From RGIG8748 sp045646525 (GTDB lineage Bacteria > Bacillota > Clostridia > UMGS1810), in NCBI GenBank assembly GCA_045646525.1, contig JAZRKX010000027.1, positions 1 to 64,000 on the forward strand: 64,000 nucleotides of DNA, read 5' to 3'. Below, one piece after another: positions 7,797-16,931 of this stretch. A program made the position numbers and the translations under genes. The notes under the pieces were generated by a model that was not told the DNA's origin, ran no database searches, and was given only the letters and a program-made list of their open reading frames with translations. Each line of letters starts with the position of its first letter. The stretch's first letter is position 1.

Positions 7797-9671
7797 ATGA
7801 GAGAATACTTTGCAGGTGAATACGATGTTGCCGTAATCGGCGGCGGCCACGCAGGATGTGAGGCGGCGCTCGCTTCGGCAAGACTTGGTGCAAAAACCAT
7901 ACTCTTTGTTATAAATATGGACACCCTTGCCAATATGCCGTGTAATCCATGTATAGGCGGAACGGCAAAGGGACATTTGGTGCGCGAGATAGATGCATTG
8001 GGCGGCGAAATGGGCAAAAATGCGGACAAGACATTTATACAGTCCCGCATGTTAAATAAGGGCAAAGGCCCTGCTGTATACAGTCTCAGAGTACAGTCCG
8101 ACAGACGAAAATATCAGGACGAAATGAAGCACACTCTGGAAAATACCGATAACCTGCATGTAAAACAGGCGGAGATAACGGATATTGAATTCGCTCCCGA
8201 CGGAAGCGTAAGGAGTGTTCTTACAAGAATAGGCGCACGCTTTAATGTAAAGTGTGCCATAATTGCTACGGGTACATTTTTAAAGGGCAGAGTAATCGTG
8301 GGCGATGTAAGCTACGAAAGCGGTCCTGACGGAGTGTTTCCGTCCAATGAGCTTGCAGTTTGCCTTAAAAATGCGGGTATAGAGCTTCGCCGTTTTAAGA
8401 CGGGAACGCCTGCAAGAATAAACAAAAATTCTGTGGACTTTACCAAGATGGAGGTACAGGAGGGCGATGATGAAATAGTGCCTTTTTCCTTTGAAACCGA
8501 GGACACAGGCGAAAACAAGGTGGTATGCCACCTTACCTATACCACCGAGGAGACACATAAGATAATAAAGGACAATCTTCACCTCTCGCCCCTCTACAGC
8601 GGTATGATAGAGGGTGTAGGTCCGAGATACTGTCCGTCCATAGAGGATAAGGTGGTAAGATTTGCGGACAAAAACCGCCATCAGCTTTTTGTAGAGCCGA
8701 TGGGTCTTGATACAGAGGAAATGTATGTACAGGGCTTTTCCAGTTCTCTTCCCGAGGAAGTACAGATTAAAATGCTTCACTCCGTACCCGGACTTGAAAA
8801 TGCAGTTATGATGCGTACCGCATACGCCATAGAGTATGACTGCGTAGACTCCACCTGCCTTAATGCCACATTGGAATTTAAAGACCATAAGGGTCTTTAC
8901 GGAGCAGGTCAGTTCAACGGAAGCTCGGGTTATGAGGAAGCGGCGGCACAGGGCCTTATTGCGGGCATAAATGCCGCATTAAAGTGCCTTGGCAAGGGCG
9001 AATTTACTTTAGACAGAAGCGAGTCCTATATAGGCACTCTCATAGACGACCTTACCATAAAGGGTACCAACGAGCCCTACCGCATGATGACAAGCCGAAG
9101 CGAATACAGACTTCTTCTCCGTCAGGACAATGCTGATTTGCGCCTTACTCCCAAGGGTTACGAAATAGGTCTTATATCCGAGGAAAGATATGCAAAATTC
9201 CTTAAGAAAAAGCAAGAGATAGAAGATGAGATACAGAGAGTAAATTCTGTGTCGGTAGGCCCCAACAAGGATGTAATAGAGCTTTTGGAAAAATATGAGA
9301 GCACACCCATCACTACGGGGATTAAGCTGTGCGAGCTTATACGAAGACCTGAGCTTTCCTATGAGGCACTTGCGCCCATAGACCCCAAAAGGCCTGTGCT
9401 CGATAAGTACACAGCCGAGCAGGTAAATATACAGATTAAATACGACGGATATATAAAGAAACAGCTTGAACAGGTAGAAAAGTTCAAAAAACTTGAACAA
9501 AGAAAAATCCCTGACGATATGGACTATGCCTCGGTTTACGGACTAAGAATAGAGGCGAGACAAAAGCTTGAAAAAATACGCCCCAAGTCGCTTGGACAGG
9601 CATCGAGAATATCGGGCGTATCCCCTGCGGATATGAATGTACTTATAGTTCATCTTCAGGGCGCCAAATAA
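7797..9671 (+). CDS. mnmG: tRNA uridine-5-carboxymethylaminomethyl synthase MnmG
   Basis: The FAD- and NADH-dependent partner of MnmE in wobble-uridine modification. The 624-residue protein opens with the dinucleotide-binding motif VIGGGHAGCEAA (about residues 13-24) and has the conserved NPCIGGTAKGHLVREIDALGG block near residue 50. The family's two cysteines are expected in the mid-region. Length is full. It is followed by a perfect palindrome and rsmG, the common order. Confidence 0.97.
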   Translation: MREYFAGEYDVAVIGGGHAGCEAALASARLGAKTILFVINMDTLANMPCNPCIGGTAKGHLVREIDALGGEMGKNADKTFIQSRMLNKGKGPAVYSLRVQSDRRKYQDEMKHTLENTDNLHVKQAEITDIEFAPDGSVRSVLTRIGARFNVKCAIIATGTFLKGRVIVGDVSYESGPDGVFPSNELAVCLKNAGIELRRFKTGTPARINKNSVDFTKMEVQEGDDEIVPFSFETEDTGENKVVCHLTYTTEETHKIIKDNLHLSPLYSGMIEGVGPRYCPSIEDKVVRFADKNRHQLFVEPMGLDTEEMYVQGFSSSLPEEVQIKMLHSVPGLENAVMMRTAYAIEYDCVDSTCLNATLEFKDHKGLYGAGQFNGSSGYEEAAAQGLIAGINAALKCLGKGEFTLDRSESYIGTLIDDLTIKGTNEPYRMMTSRSEYRLLLRQDNADLRLTPKGYEIGLISEERYAKFLKKKQEIEDEIQRVNSVSVGPNKDVIELLEKYESTPITTGIKLCELIRRPELSYEALAPIDPKRPVLDKYTAEQVNIQIKYDGYIKKQLEQVEKFKKLEQRKIPDDMDYASVYGLRIEARQKLEKIRPKSLGQASRISGVSPADMNVLIVHLQGAK

Positions 9672-9728
9672 GGACGCCGTCTGCAGATAACCGCGCAAAT
9701 AATCGGGTGATTCGGAGCATTAAACTGT

Positions 9729-9745
9729 GTTCAAAATTTTTGAAC
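9729..9745. repeat. 17-bp palindrome before rsmG
   Basis: GTTCAAAA and TTTTGAAC flank a central T, a perfect inverted repeat ending 22 bases before the rsmG start. A very similar palindrome lies at 13383-13399, in the same position relative to another gene of this cluster. An operator or small hairpin is possible; no regulator is identified. Confidence 0.5.
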
Positions 9746-9767
9746 TATGATACAAAAGGAGATTAAT

Positions 9768-10466
9768 ATGGCTTTAAAAGACATACTCATGCAAAATTCA
9801 ATAGACGAAAAGACCTGCGATGCCTTCTGCAAGTATTTTCTTCTGCTAACCCAGTGGAATGAAAAGATAAACCTCACGGCCATTACCGACGAGGACGAGG
9901 TGGCAGTAAAACACTTTCTGGACTCTTTAAATGCCTCCAAAGGTATTGTACAGGAGGGTATGAGTGTAATAGATGTAGGCACGGGCGCAGGCTTTCCCGG
10001 TCTTCCCGTAAAGATAGCTAACCCCGGTATTTCCTTAACTCTTGTAGACTCACTTCAAAAGCGAATAGGCTTTTTAAATGAGGTTATATCTACTCTTGGA
10101 CTTACTGATGTGGAGACTGTACATTCCAGAGCCGAGGAGCTTGGAGTAAACAAGGATTACCGCGAAAAGTATGATGTATGTGTATCGCGCGCGGTGGCAA
10201 ACCTTACCACCCTGTGTGAGCTTTGCCTGCCCTTTGTAAAGGTGGGAGGGCTCTTTGTAAGCCTTAAGGGACCTAAGGCGCAAGAGGAAGTAAGCGAGGC
10301 ACAAAAAGCCATAAAGCTTCTCGGCGGAGAGCTTGTAAGGATACAGAGCTATGACCTCAGCGACACAGACTTAAACCACAATATAGTTATAATAAAAAAG
10401 ATATCGCATACACCGACAAAATATCCCCGCAAGGCACCTAAACCATCAAAAGAACCGCTTAAATAA
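9768..10466 (+). CDS. rsmG: 16S rRNA (guanine527-N7)-methyltransferase RsmG
   Basis: SAM-dependent methyltransferase acting on G527 of 16S rRNA. About 232 residues from the chosen ATG at 9768, which has AAAGGAG at 9755-9761; an upstream in-frame ATG at 9747 lacks such a site. Visible family features are the N-terminal LTQWNEKINLTAITD segment and the SAM-binding VIDVGTGAGFPGLPVKIA motif (about residue 67), followed by VDSLQKRIGFL. A lysine-rich tail ends in the terminator. Confidence 0.95.
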   Translation: MALKDILMQNSIDEKTCDAFCKYFLLLTQWNEKINLTAITDEDEVAVKHFLDSLNASKGIVQEGMSVIDVGTGAGFPGLPVKIANPGISLTLVDSLQKRIGFLNEVISTLGLTDVETVHSRAEELGVNKDYREKYDVCVSRAVANLTTLCELCLPFVKVGGLFVSLKGPKAQEEVSEAQKAIKLLGGELVRIQSYDLSDTDLNHNIVIIKKISHTPTKYPRKAPKPSKEPLK

Positions 10467-10484
10467 AGCGGTTCTTATTTTTTT
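10450..10484 (+). terminator. Terminator overlapping the rsmG stop
   Basis: AAGAACCGCTT and AAGCGGTTCTT form a perfect 11-bp stem followed by A and seven T residues. The stop codon lies inside the hairpin. Confidence 0.9.
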
Positions 10485-10573
10485 GTGTCTTTTTTTAACG
10501 AACGGTTTTTGTTTCCTTTTCTCTTTATATCTGATAAAATTAAGATACAGAAAATTACGAACGGAGGAAAACT

Positions 10574-11416
10574 ATGCAGCTACTAAAGAAGATGAAAGTA
10601 CAACTGACAGGCAGCGACCCCATGGGGCTTCCCGTGTCGGGTACGCAAAATGTTGTCTATCTTCCCATTCATCTTGTAATACCAAACCCCAATCAACCCA
10701 GAAAGGTATTTTCGCACGACAGCTTAAAGGAGCTTTCCGACTCTATAAGGCAGTACGGAGTTCTTCAGCCCGTATGCGTACGAAGAAAAAGAGAGGGTAC
10801 ATATGAGCTTGTGGCAGGAGAAAGGAGACTCAGAGCCGCCGCGCTTGCAGGTAACCTCAAAATTCCTGCAATAATACTTGACATGGACGATGAGGACAGC
10901 GCAATAGTGGCTCTTATGGAAAATATACAGAGGGAAAACCTCACCTTTATGGAGGAGGCGTTTGCCTACAGGGAGCTTCTGGAAAAATGCTTTATCACAC
11001 AGGACGAGCTTGCAAAAAGGCTCGGAAAGAGTCAGGGAGCCATTGCCAATAAGATTAGACTCCTTAAGCTTCCTCAATCGGTGAGGGAAATTGTAAGAGA
11101 CTTTAATCTTACGGAAAGACACGCAAGAGCTCTGCTCAGGTTATCCTCGGAGACAGAGCAGTTATATGCCGCAAAAAGAATAGCAGACCTTAATCTTGGG
11201 GTAAAGCAGGCGGACGAGCTTATAGAAAGAATCATAAAAAAAGGTATAGACGATAAGGCAAATGAAAAAGCCGTAAGGTCTATATCGGATGTGAGGGTGT
11301 TTTTTAAGACAATAACCAAGGCGATTAACCTTATGAACGAAAAGGGCATAGAGGCAAGCGCCAAGAAAGACGAAACAGATAATTACTATGAGTATCTTAT
11401 AAGGATAGAGAAATGA
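10574..11416 (+). CDS. noc: Nucleoid occlusion protein Noc (ParB family)
   Basis: A ParB-like CTP-switch family protein. In B. subtilis, Noc sits just upstream of parA/parB and prevents division over the nucleoid. The 280-residue protein has the ParB nuclease-like domain with GERRLRAA (about residue 84) and ENIQREN, and a helix-turn-helix around residue 140 (LAKRLGKSQGAIANK). Two ParB-family genes flanking parA supports the Noc assignment for this one. Its own DNA site (the NBS of B. subtilis) was not found nearby. GGAGG precedes the start. Confidence 0.85.
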   Translation: MQLLKKMKVQLTGSDPMGLPVSGTQNVVYLPIHLVIPNPNQPRKVFSHDSLKELSDSIRQYGVLQPVCVRRKREGTYELVAGERRLRAAALAGNLKIPAIILDMDDEDSAIVALMENIQRENLTFMEEAFAYRELLEKCFITQDELAKRLGKSQGAIANKIRLLKLPQSVREIVRDFNLTERHARALLRLSSETEQLYAAKRIADLNLGVKQADELIERIIKKGIDDKANEKAVRSISDVRVFFKTITKAINLMNEKGIEASAKKDETDNYYEYLIRIEK

Positions 11417-11442
11417 CAACATAACCAAATCCTCTTTTTCCT

Positions 11443-11478
11443 GTGTGCCGTATGTTCCATGTGGAACATACGGCACAC
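11443..11478. repeat. 36-bp perfect palindrome containing parS site 1
   Basis: Two 17-bp perfect arms (GTGTGCCGTATGTTCCA and its complement) surround a central TG. The middle 16 bases (11453-11468, TGTTCCATGTGGAACA) match parS except for one base in the centre, TG instead of CG. The palindrome sits 27 bases after noc and could also act as its terminator, since TTTT follows at 11481. Confidence 0.85.
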
Positions 11479-11491
11479 TGTTTTAATAAAA

Positions 11492-11507
11492 TGTTCCATG
11501 TGGAACA
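11492..11507. promoter_or_regulatory. parS site 2
   Basis: TGTTCCATGTGGAACA, identical to the core of the first site 39 bases away, just upstream of parA. The consensus in Firmicutes is close to TGTTCCACGTGGAACA, so both sites carry the same central C-to-T change. Confidence 0.85.
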
Positions 11508-11535
11508 AAAAAATAAAAAAATTTATAAAAAACTA

Positions 11536-11564
11536 TTTAAAAATCTCTTTTGGTGTGATACAAT
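11536..11564 (+). promoter_or_regulatory. Promoter of parA-parB
   Basis: TACAAT (11559-11564) is preceded by TGA, an extended -10; a weak -35 (TTTAAA) lies 17 bases upstream. Position next to parS suggests ParB spreading could influence it. Confidence 0.5.
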
Positions 11565-11594
11565 AGTTGTATATCAAATAAAAGAGGTGAAATC

Positions 11595-12365
11595 ATGGGC
11601 AAATGCATAGCCGTCGCCAATCAAAAGGGCGGCGTTGGCAAGACCACTACAAGCGTTAATCTGTCCTCATGTCTTGCCGCCTACGGCAAAAAGGTCCTCC
11701 TTATAGATACCGACCCTCAGGGCAACGCCTCAAGCGGTGTGGGCATAATGAAAGAGAACATAGAAAAAAGTGTTTACGATGTTATAATAAACGGCGATGA
11801 TATCGCATCCGTTATAGTGGAAACAGACTATCACAACCTGTATCTTTGCCCCTCAAACATAAACCTTGCAGGCGCAGAGATAGAGCTTGTATCGGAGGAA
11901 AGACGCGAATATCTTTTAAAGGAAGCGGTTTGGAAGGTTAAGGACAGCTACGACTATATCATAATAGATTGTCCGCCGTCTCTGGGACTTCTTACCCTTA
12001 ATTCATTTGTATGCGCCCAGAGTGTTATTATTCCTATCCAATGTGAATACTATGCTCTTGAGGGCTTAAGCCAGCTTACAAACACCATAAAGAAAATAAA
12101 AGCCGCATTTAATCCCGCCCTTGAGCTTGAGGGAGTTCTTCTTACCATGTACGATACAAGGACAAACCTTTCCTCACAGGTAGCAAGGGAAGTAAAAAAA
12201 TACTACGGGCCAAAGCTGTACAAATCCGTAATACCGCGAAATGTAAGGCTAAGCGAGGCACCAAGCTTCGGTCAGCCGATAAACATATATGATAAAGCCT
12301 CCAAGGGAAGCACAGCATACATGAATCTTGCTGCGGAGGTAATAAAGGCAAGAGGTGATACATAA
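11595..12365 (+). CDS. parA: Chromosome partitioning ATPase ParA/Soj
   Basis: Walker-type ATPase that works with ParB and parS in chromosome segregation and control of initiation. The 256-residue protein has the deviant Walker A KGGVGKTT (about residues 11-18), the IDTDPQGNASSG motif and IDCPPSLG. It lacks an N-terminal DNA-binding extension, as in chromosomal Soj. Its stop overlaps the parB start by one base (TAATG). Confidence 0.97.
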   Translation: MGKCIAVANQKGGVGKTTTSVNLSSCLAAYGKKVLLIDTDPQGNASSGVGIMKENIEKSVYDVIINGDDIASVIVETDYHNLYLCPSNINLAGAEIELVSEERREYLLKEAVWKVKDSYDYIIIDCPPSLGLLTLNSFVCAQSVIIPIQCEYYALEGLSQLTNTIKKIKAAFNPALELEGVLLTMYDTRTNLSSQVAREVKKYYGPKLYKSVIPRNVRLSEAPSFGQPINIYDKASKGSTAYMNLAAEVIKARGDT

Positions 12366-13234
12366 TGGCAAAAAAAGGACTTGGAAGAGGCCTTGATGTA
12401 CTCCTCGGAGATGTAAATGCCGAGGAAATAGTCTCTCCGCCCAAGGCGAAGGATGGCGAGGGCATAACTCTTATAAAGCTTTCCGAGGTGGAGCCAAACC
12501 GCGCCCAGCCCCGAAAAGACTTTGATGATGTCTCTCTTACTGAGCTTGCCGATTCCATAAGAGAGCACGGTGTTATAACCCCTATAATTGTAAAGAAAGC
12601 CGAAAACGGTTTTTATACAATAGTAGCGGGCGAGAGAAGATGGCGTGCGTCCAAAAAGGCAAAGCTAAAGGAAATACCTGCAATAGTCATGGATATAGAT
12701 GATTTAAAAACGCAGGAGATTGCCCTTATAGAAAATCTGCAGAGGCAGGATTTAAACGCCGTGGAAGAGGCACTCGGCTACAAAAAGCTAATGGACGACT
12801 ACTCGCTTACTCAGGAGCAGGTTGCTCTTAAGATGGGCAAGAGCCGAAGCTCTGTAGCAAACGCCTTAAGAATTCTTTCTTTAGAAAAGAGCGCACTTAA
12901 GCTTTTGGAAGAGGGCAAAATATCTTTCGGACACGCAAAGGTCATACTTTCGTGCGATAAGAAAAAGCAAGCCGAGATAGCAAAGAGGGTTGCAGACGAA
13001 GATTTGAGCGTAAGGGCGACAGAAGAACTCTTAAAAGAGAAACCGCCCAAAAAGATGCCGAAAGTAAATCTTAACAAAAAGCTTGCATTTGACGAAATAG
13101 AAAAAGAGATTTCGCTTGTTTTAGGCTCGAATGTTAAGATAACGGACAAGGGAAACAAAGGAACTGTAAAGATTGAGTACTATTCTTCGGAAGAACTGGA
13201 CAAAATAATCAAAAAACTATCTTCCGAAAAATAA
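12365..13234 (+). CDS. parB: Chromosome partitioning protein ParB/Spo0J
   Basis: The parS-binding CTPase that loads SMC and works with ParA. The 289-residue protein has an N-terminal GLGRGLDVLLG segment, the ParB box GERRWRAS, ENLQRQDLN, and a helix-turn-helix with MGKSRSSVANALRIL. The C-terminal dimerisation region ends ELDKIIKKL. It is translationally coupled to parA. parS sites lie 0.9 kb upstream. Confidence 0.97.
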   Translation: MAKKGLGRGLDVLLGDVNAEEIVSPPKAKDGEGITLIKLSEVEPNRAQPRKDFDDVSLTELADSIREHGVITPIIVKKAENGFYTIVAGERRWRASKKAKLKEIPAIVMDIDDLKTQEIALIENLQRQDLNAVEEALGYKKLMDDYSLTQEQVALKMGKSRSSVANALRILSLEKSALKLLEEGKISFGHAKVILSCDKKKQAEIAKRVADEDLSVRATEELLKEKPPKKMPKVNLNKKLAFDEIEKEISLVLGSNVKITDKGNKGTVKIEYYSSEELDKIIKKLSSEK

Positions 13235-13280
13235 AAACTAAAAGCGAAACAAACTCAAAAATTTTGCGAAATAAAGCTCC

Positions 13281-13308
13281 AAAAACCCGTCCTCTGTAAT
13301 GGGTTTTT
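13281..13308 (+). terminator. Possible terminator after parB
   Basis: AAAAACCC and GGGTTTTT form an 8-bp stem with a 12-base loop. There is no separate T-run beyond the stem, so termination is uncertain. Confidence 0.4.
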
Positions 13309-13382
13309 ACGATGGGGTTAAGGTAGTTTTACCTTTTGACACAAAAACGGCTTAAAACGCAAATTCAGAGCTTATATGACGT

Positions 13383-13399
13383 GTTCAAAAATATTGAAC
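13383..13399. repeat. 17-bp palindrome before a membrane coiled-coil gene
   Basis: GTTCAAAA and TATTGAAC around a central A, with one mismatch; near-identical to 9729-9745 and again just in front of a ribosome binding site. Confidence 0.45.
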
Positions 13400-13413
13400 A
13401 AAGGAGCAGACAC

Positions 13414-13848
13414 ATGAAGAAAAACACAAAATTTATCTGGATGTACGGAGCGATTTTGTTTTCCTTTGCACTTATACTTATACTTTTTGCAGGTCTTACT
13501 CAAAATAACTATCAAAAAGAGTTAAGCAAAGAGCAAAAAGAAACTGCAGGTATAAAACAGAGCCTTTCGGCACTAAGCAAAGAAAACAAAAAACTCGAAA
13601 CCGCACTATCTGAGCTGGAAAAGGAAAACCAAAAGCTAAGGGAAGAGACAACCCAATATGCCATGGAAAGCGATATGGCAATCACAGCCTACGGCGGAGA
13701 CAAGGAAGTAACCCGAACTCTTGTAGAAGCATACACGCTTCTGGTATCGGGCGAAAAGGACAAAGCAAAAGAAACTATTAAAGGCCTTAATGTGTATGCT
13801 ATGACACAGGCACAAAAACAAGTTTACAATACGATAATAGGAGAGTGA
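13414..13848 (+). CDS. Membrane-anchored coiled-coil protein of unknown function
   Basis: I do not recognise this 144-residue protein. It has a single N-terminal membrane segment (about residues 7-26), then a heptad-like coiled coil rich in Lys, Glu and Leu (about 35-85), and a helical C-terminal part (LVSGEKDKAKETIKGLN) reminiscent of a tetratricopeptide unit. The ATG at 13414 has an AAGGAG site; an upstream frame to 13336 lacks one. It sits between parB and serS and ends 6 bases before serS. A structural or scaffold role near the membrane is possible, but nothing specific can be said. Confidence 0.75.
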   Translation: MKKNTKFIWMYGAILFSFALILILFAGLTQNNYQKELSKEQKETAGIKQSLSALSKENKKLETALSELEKENQKLREETTQYAMESDMAITAYGGDKEVTRTLVEAYTLLVSGEKDKAKETIKGLNVYAMTQAQKQVYNTIIGE

Positions 13849-13854
13849 CAGAAA

Positions 13855-15132
13855 ATGTTGGACATTAGACTTATAAGAACAGAAACCGAGAAAGTAAAGA
13901 GCGCACTTGCAAGAAGAAAAGAAGTAGTGGATATAGACGGCATCTTGGAGCTTGATGCAAAAAAGAGAGAGCTTCTTTTTGAAGTTGAGGGCTTAAAGAG
14001 TCAGCAAAACGAGGTAAGCAAGAAAATCCCCGCAATGAAGAAGGCGGGCGAGGATGTAGCACCCGTATTTGCACAGATGAAGGAGCTTTCCGACAAAATC
14101 AAGGATATGGACGAAAAGGTAAGAGTAATAGACGAAGAATTAAACGCAAAAATGCTCACCGTACCCAATCTCCCCAATCCCGAAGTTCCCGACGGCGATA
14201 CCGACGATGATAATATAGAAGTAAGAAAGTATTTGGAGCCAACCGAATTTTCCTTTGAGCCAAAGGCACATTGGGATGTGGGCGCAGGTCTTGATATAAT
14301 AGATGCACCCACCGCAGGTAAGGTTACAGGCACAAGATTTACATTCTACAAGGGTCTTGGTGCAAGACTCGAGAGAGCTGTAATTAACTTCTATCTCGAC
14401 ACTCACACCGAGGAGAGCGGTTATAAGGAAATCTTCCCGCCCTACATGGTACACAGAAGAAGCATGGTGGGTACAGGTCAGCTTCCCAAGTTTGAGGAAG
14501 ATGCATTTAAGGTTGCAGGCACAGACTACTTCCTCATACCTACCGCAGAGGTGCCCGTTACCAATATGTACAGAGACGATATCTTAGACGGCGACAGTCT
14601 TCCCATAAAGCATGTTGCTTATTCCGCATGCTTCAGAGCAGAGGCAGGAAGCGCAGGCAAGGACACAAGAGGCCTTATAAGACAGCACCAGTTCAACAAG
14701 GTAGAGCTTGTTAAGTTCACCAAGCCCGAAGACTCCTACGAAGAACTCGAAAAGCTCACAAGAGATGCCGAAAAGGTGCTCCAGCTTCTTAAGATTCCCT
14801 ACAGAGTAGTGGCTATCTGCGTTGGTGACCTTGGATTTACCGCCGCAAAGAAATACGACATCGAGGTTTGGATGCCCAGCTACAACAGATATGTAGAAAT
14901 CTCCTCATGCTCCAACTTTGAGGATTTTCAGGCAAGAAGAGCAAACATCAAGTATAAAAATTCCCCCAAGGACAAGGCACAGTATGTTCACACATTAAAC
15001 GGAAGCGGTGTTGCAATAGGCAGAACAGTTGCAGCAATACTTGAAAACTTCCAGAACGAAGACGGCTCTGTTACAATACCCGATGTACTTGTACCCTACA
15101 TGGGCGGAAGAAAAGAAATTACAAAGGATTAA
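13855..15132 (+). CDS. serS: Serine--tRNA ligase
   Basis: Charges tRNA-Ser and supplies the seryl-tRNA used for selenocysteine synthesis. The 425-residue class II synthetase has the long N-terminal coiled-coil tRNA-binding arm (about residues 30-105), motif 2 around FRAEAGSAGKDTRGL and motif 3 with NGSGVAIGRTVAAILEN near residue 385. GGAGAG precedes the start. Position after parB and before miaB is common in Clostridia. Confidence 0.97.
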   Translation: MLDIRLIRTETEKVKSALARRKEVVDIDGILELDAKKRELLFEVEGLKSQQNEVSKKIPAMKKAGEDVAPVFAQMKELSDKIKDMDEKVRVIDEELNAKMLTVPNLPNPEVPDGDTDDDNIEVRKYLEPTEFSFEPKAHWDVGAGLDIIDAPTAGKVTGTRFTFYKGLGARLERAVINFYLDTHTEESGYKEIFPPYMVHRRSMVGTGQLPKFEEDAFKVAGTDYFLIPTAEVPVTNMYRDDILDGDSLPIKHVAYSACFRAEAGSAGKDTRGLIRQHQFNKVELVKFTKPEDSYEELEKLTRDAEKVLQLLKIPYRVVAICVGDLGFTAAKKYDIEVWMPSYNRYVEISSCSNFEDFQARRANIKYKNSPKDKAQYVHTLNGSGVAIGRTVAAILENFQNEDGSVTIPDVLVPYMGGRKEITKD

Positions 15133-15138
15133 TTTAAG

Positions 15139-16536
15139 ATGAAAAAAACCATTTCTCCCGAGGAAATAGAAAGACAAAAGCAAATAATGTCCTCTGTTAA
15201 AAGCATAAACGAGGGCAAAAGCCTGAAAGCCTATGTAGAGACATACGGCTGTCAGCAGAATGTGAGCGATTCCGAGACCATAATGGGCATGCTCATTAAG
15301 ATGGGCTATACTCCCGCAATGGATAAGGAAGAGGCGGACTTTATAATATACAACACCTGTGCCGTAAGGGAGAATGCCGAGCTTAAGGTGTACGGAAACC
15401 TTGGCGCATTAAAGCACCTTAAGGCAAGAAAACCGCATGTAATTCTTGCAGTCTGCGGATGTATGATGCAGCAGGAGAGCGTAAAGGAAGAAATACGCAA
15501 AAAGTACAAGCATATAGATATAGTGTTCGGTACACATTCTCTGTACAGATTTCCCCAGATACTCTGCGATGTGATTGTAAATTCAAAAAGGGTTTTCGAT
15601 GTTGCAGACTCAGACGGTCACATAGCCGAGGGACTTCCGAGCCAGAAGGCAAATTCGCCTTGTGCATGGGTTTCGGTTATGTACGGATGCAACAATTTCT
15701 GCTCGTACTGCATAGTCCCCTATGTGCGCGGAAGAGAGCGAAGCCGTGACAAAGAGGACATCATAGCCGAGGTAAAGCGCTGCGTGCAAAACGGCGCAAA
15801 AGAGGTAACACTTCTTGGGCAGAATGTAAATTCATACGGAAATGACCTTTCGGAAGACATAGATTTTGCAGATTTACTTGCCATGGTGTGCAAGGTGGAC
15901 GGAGTAGAGAGGGTGCGCTTTATGACAAGCCACCCCAAAGATATATCCGATAAGCTTATAGACACAATGGCCCGCGAGGACAAAATCTGCAAACAGCTTC
16001 ATCTTCCCATACAGGCGGGAAATGACAGGGTGCTCTCTGCCATGAACAGAAAATATACCCGTAAGTCTTATATGGAAAAGATGGCAAAAATCAAAGAAAA
16101 AATGCCCGATATTGCCCTTACTACAGACATAATCGTGGGCTTTCCCGGGGAGACTAACGAGGAATTCGAAGATACCTTAAGTGTTCTTCGCGAGGTGGAA
16201 TATGATACCATATTTTCATTTATTTACTCAAAGCGTCCCGGTACACCTGCCGCAAAGATGGAGGATGTAATAAGCCCCGAGGACAAAAAACGCAATTTCG
16301 ACAGACTCTTAGAGGTGCAGGACGCAATAAGCAAGAAGAAAAATCTTGCATTTCTCGGTAAAACCGTAAGGGTGCTTGTGGAGGGAGTAAGCAAAAATAA
16401 TCCCAATGCGTTAATGGGCAGAACAGAGGGCGGAAAAACAGTTAATTTTGAGGGTGAGCAAGGACTTATAGGTACTTTTGCAGATGTTGAGATTACAGAT
16501 GCAAAGACATGGTCGCTTACAGGAAGGATATGTTAG
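15139..16536 (+). CDS. miaB: tRNA-2-methylthio-N6-dimethylallyladenosine synthase MiaB
   Basis: A radical-SAM methylthiotransferase that adds the 2-methylthio group to i6A37, completing the modification begun by MiaA, whose gene lies 4.9 kb downstream in the same cluster. The 465-residue protein shows the N-terminal auxiliary-cluster domain (TYGCQQNVSDSE), the radical-SAM motif CNNFCSYC near residue 180 and a C-terminal TRAM domain. AAAGGA precedes the start. Confidence 0.96.
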   Translation: MKKTISPEEIERQKQIMSSVKSINEGKSLKAYVETYGCQQNVSDSETIMGMLIKMGYTPAMDKEEADFIIYNTCAVRENAELKVYGNLGALKHLKARKPHVILAVCGCMMQQESVKEEIRKKYKHIDIVFGTHSLYRFPQILCDVIVNSKRVFDVADSDGHIAEGLPSQKANSPCAWVSVMYGCNNFCSYCIVPYVRGRERSRDKEDIIAEVKRCVQNGAKEVTLLGQNVNSYGNDLSEDIDFADLLAMVCKVDGVERVRFMTSHPKDISDKLIDTMAREDKICKQLHLPIQAGNDRVLSAMNRKYTRKSYMEKMAKIKEKMPDIALTTDIIVGFPGETNEEFEDTLSVLREVEYDTIFSFIYSKRPGTPAAKMEDVISPEDKKRNFDRLLEVQDAISKKKNLAFLGKTVRVLVEGVSKNNPNALMGRTEGGKTVNFEGEQGLIGTFADVEITDAKTWSLTGRIC

Positions 16537-16537
16537 A

Positions 16538-16930
16538 ATGAATGATATTATAGAAAAGGCAAGAGAGCTTGGCATGATGCTTGCCGACAGCGACGAAATG
16601 AAAGCATTAAAAGGCGCAGAGGAAATGCAGCTTGCAGACAAGGATGCACAGGTGCTTATGATGGAGTATGCGTCTACCCGCGAGCGACTCTCGCAGAGAG
16701 CCGCAAGCGCCGATGTAACGCGCGAAGAATTTGAAAAAATTCAGACCGAAATGGAACAAGCCTTCCAAAAACTTATGACAAATGAAAACATAAAGCGCTA
16801 TATAGAGGCAAATAAGGCATTTAAAACTCTTATAGACCAGGTAAATTCTATAATTGCATATTTTGTAAAGGGCGAGGAGCAGGCTGGCTCATGCTCGGGC
16901 AACTGTTCGTCCTGCGGAGGATGTCACTAA
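16538..16930 (+). CDS. ricA: YlbF/YmcA-family protein (RicA-like)
   Basis: Homologue of the B. subtilis RicA/RicF pair, which joins RicT in a complex that supports RNase Y-dependent mRNA processing and carries iron-sulfur clusters. The 130-residue helical protein ends in a cysteine cluster, CSGNCSSCGGC, in the place where RicA and RicF ligate a [4Fe-4S] cluster. The order miaB-this gene-mutS-mutL matches miaB-ymcA-(cotE)-mutS-mutL in B. subtilis, which favours RicA over RicF. The start at 16538 follows miaB by one base. A ricT gene is present at 31.2 kb. Confidence 0.82.
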   Translation: MNDIIEKARELGMMLADSDEMKALKGAEEMQLADKDAQVLMMEYASTRERLSQRAASADVTREEFEKIQTEMEQAFQKLMTNENIKRYIEANKAFKTLIDQVNSIIAYFVKGEEQAGSCSGNCSSCGGCH

Positions 16931-16931
16931 A

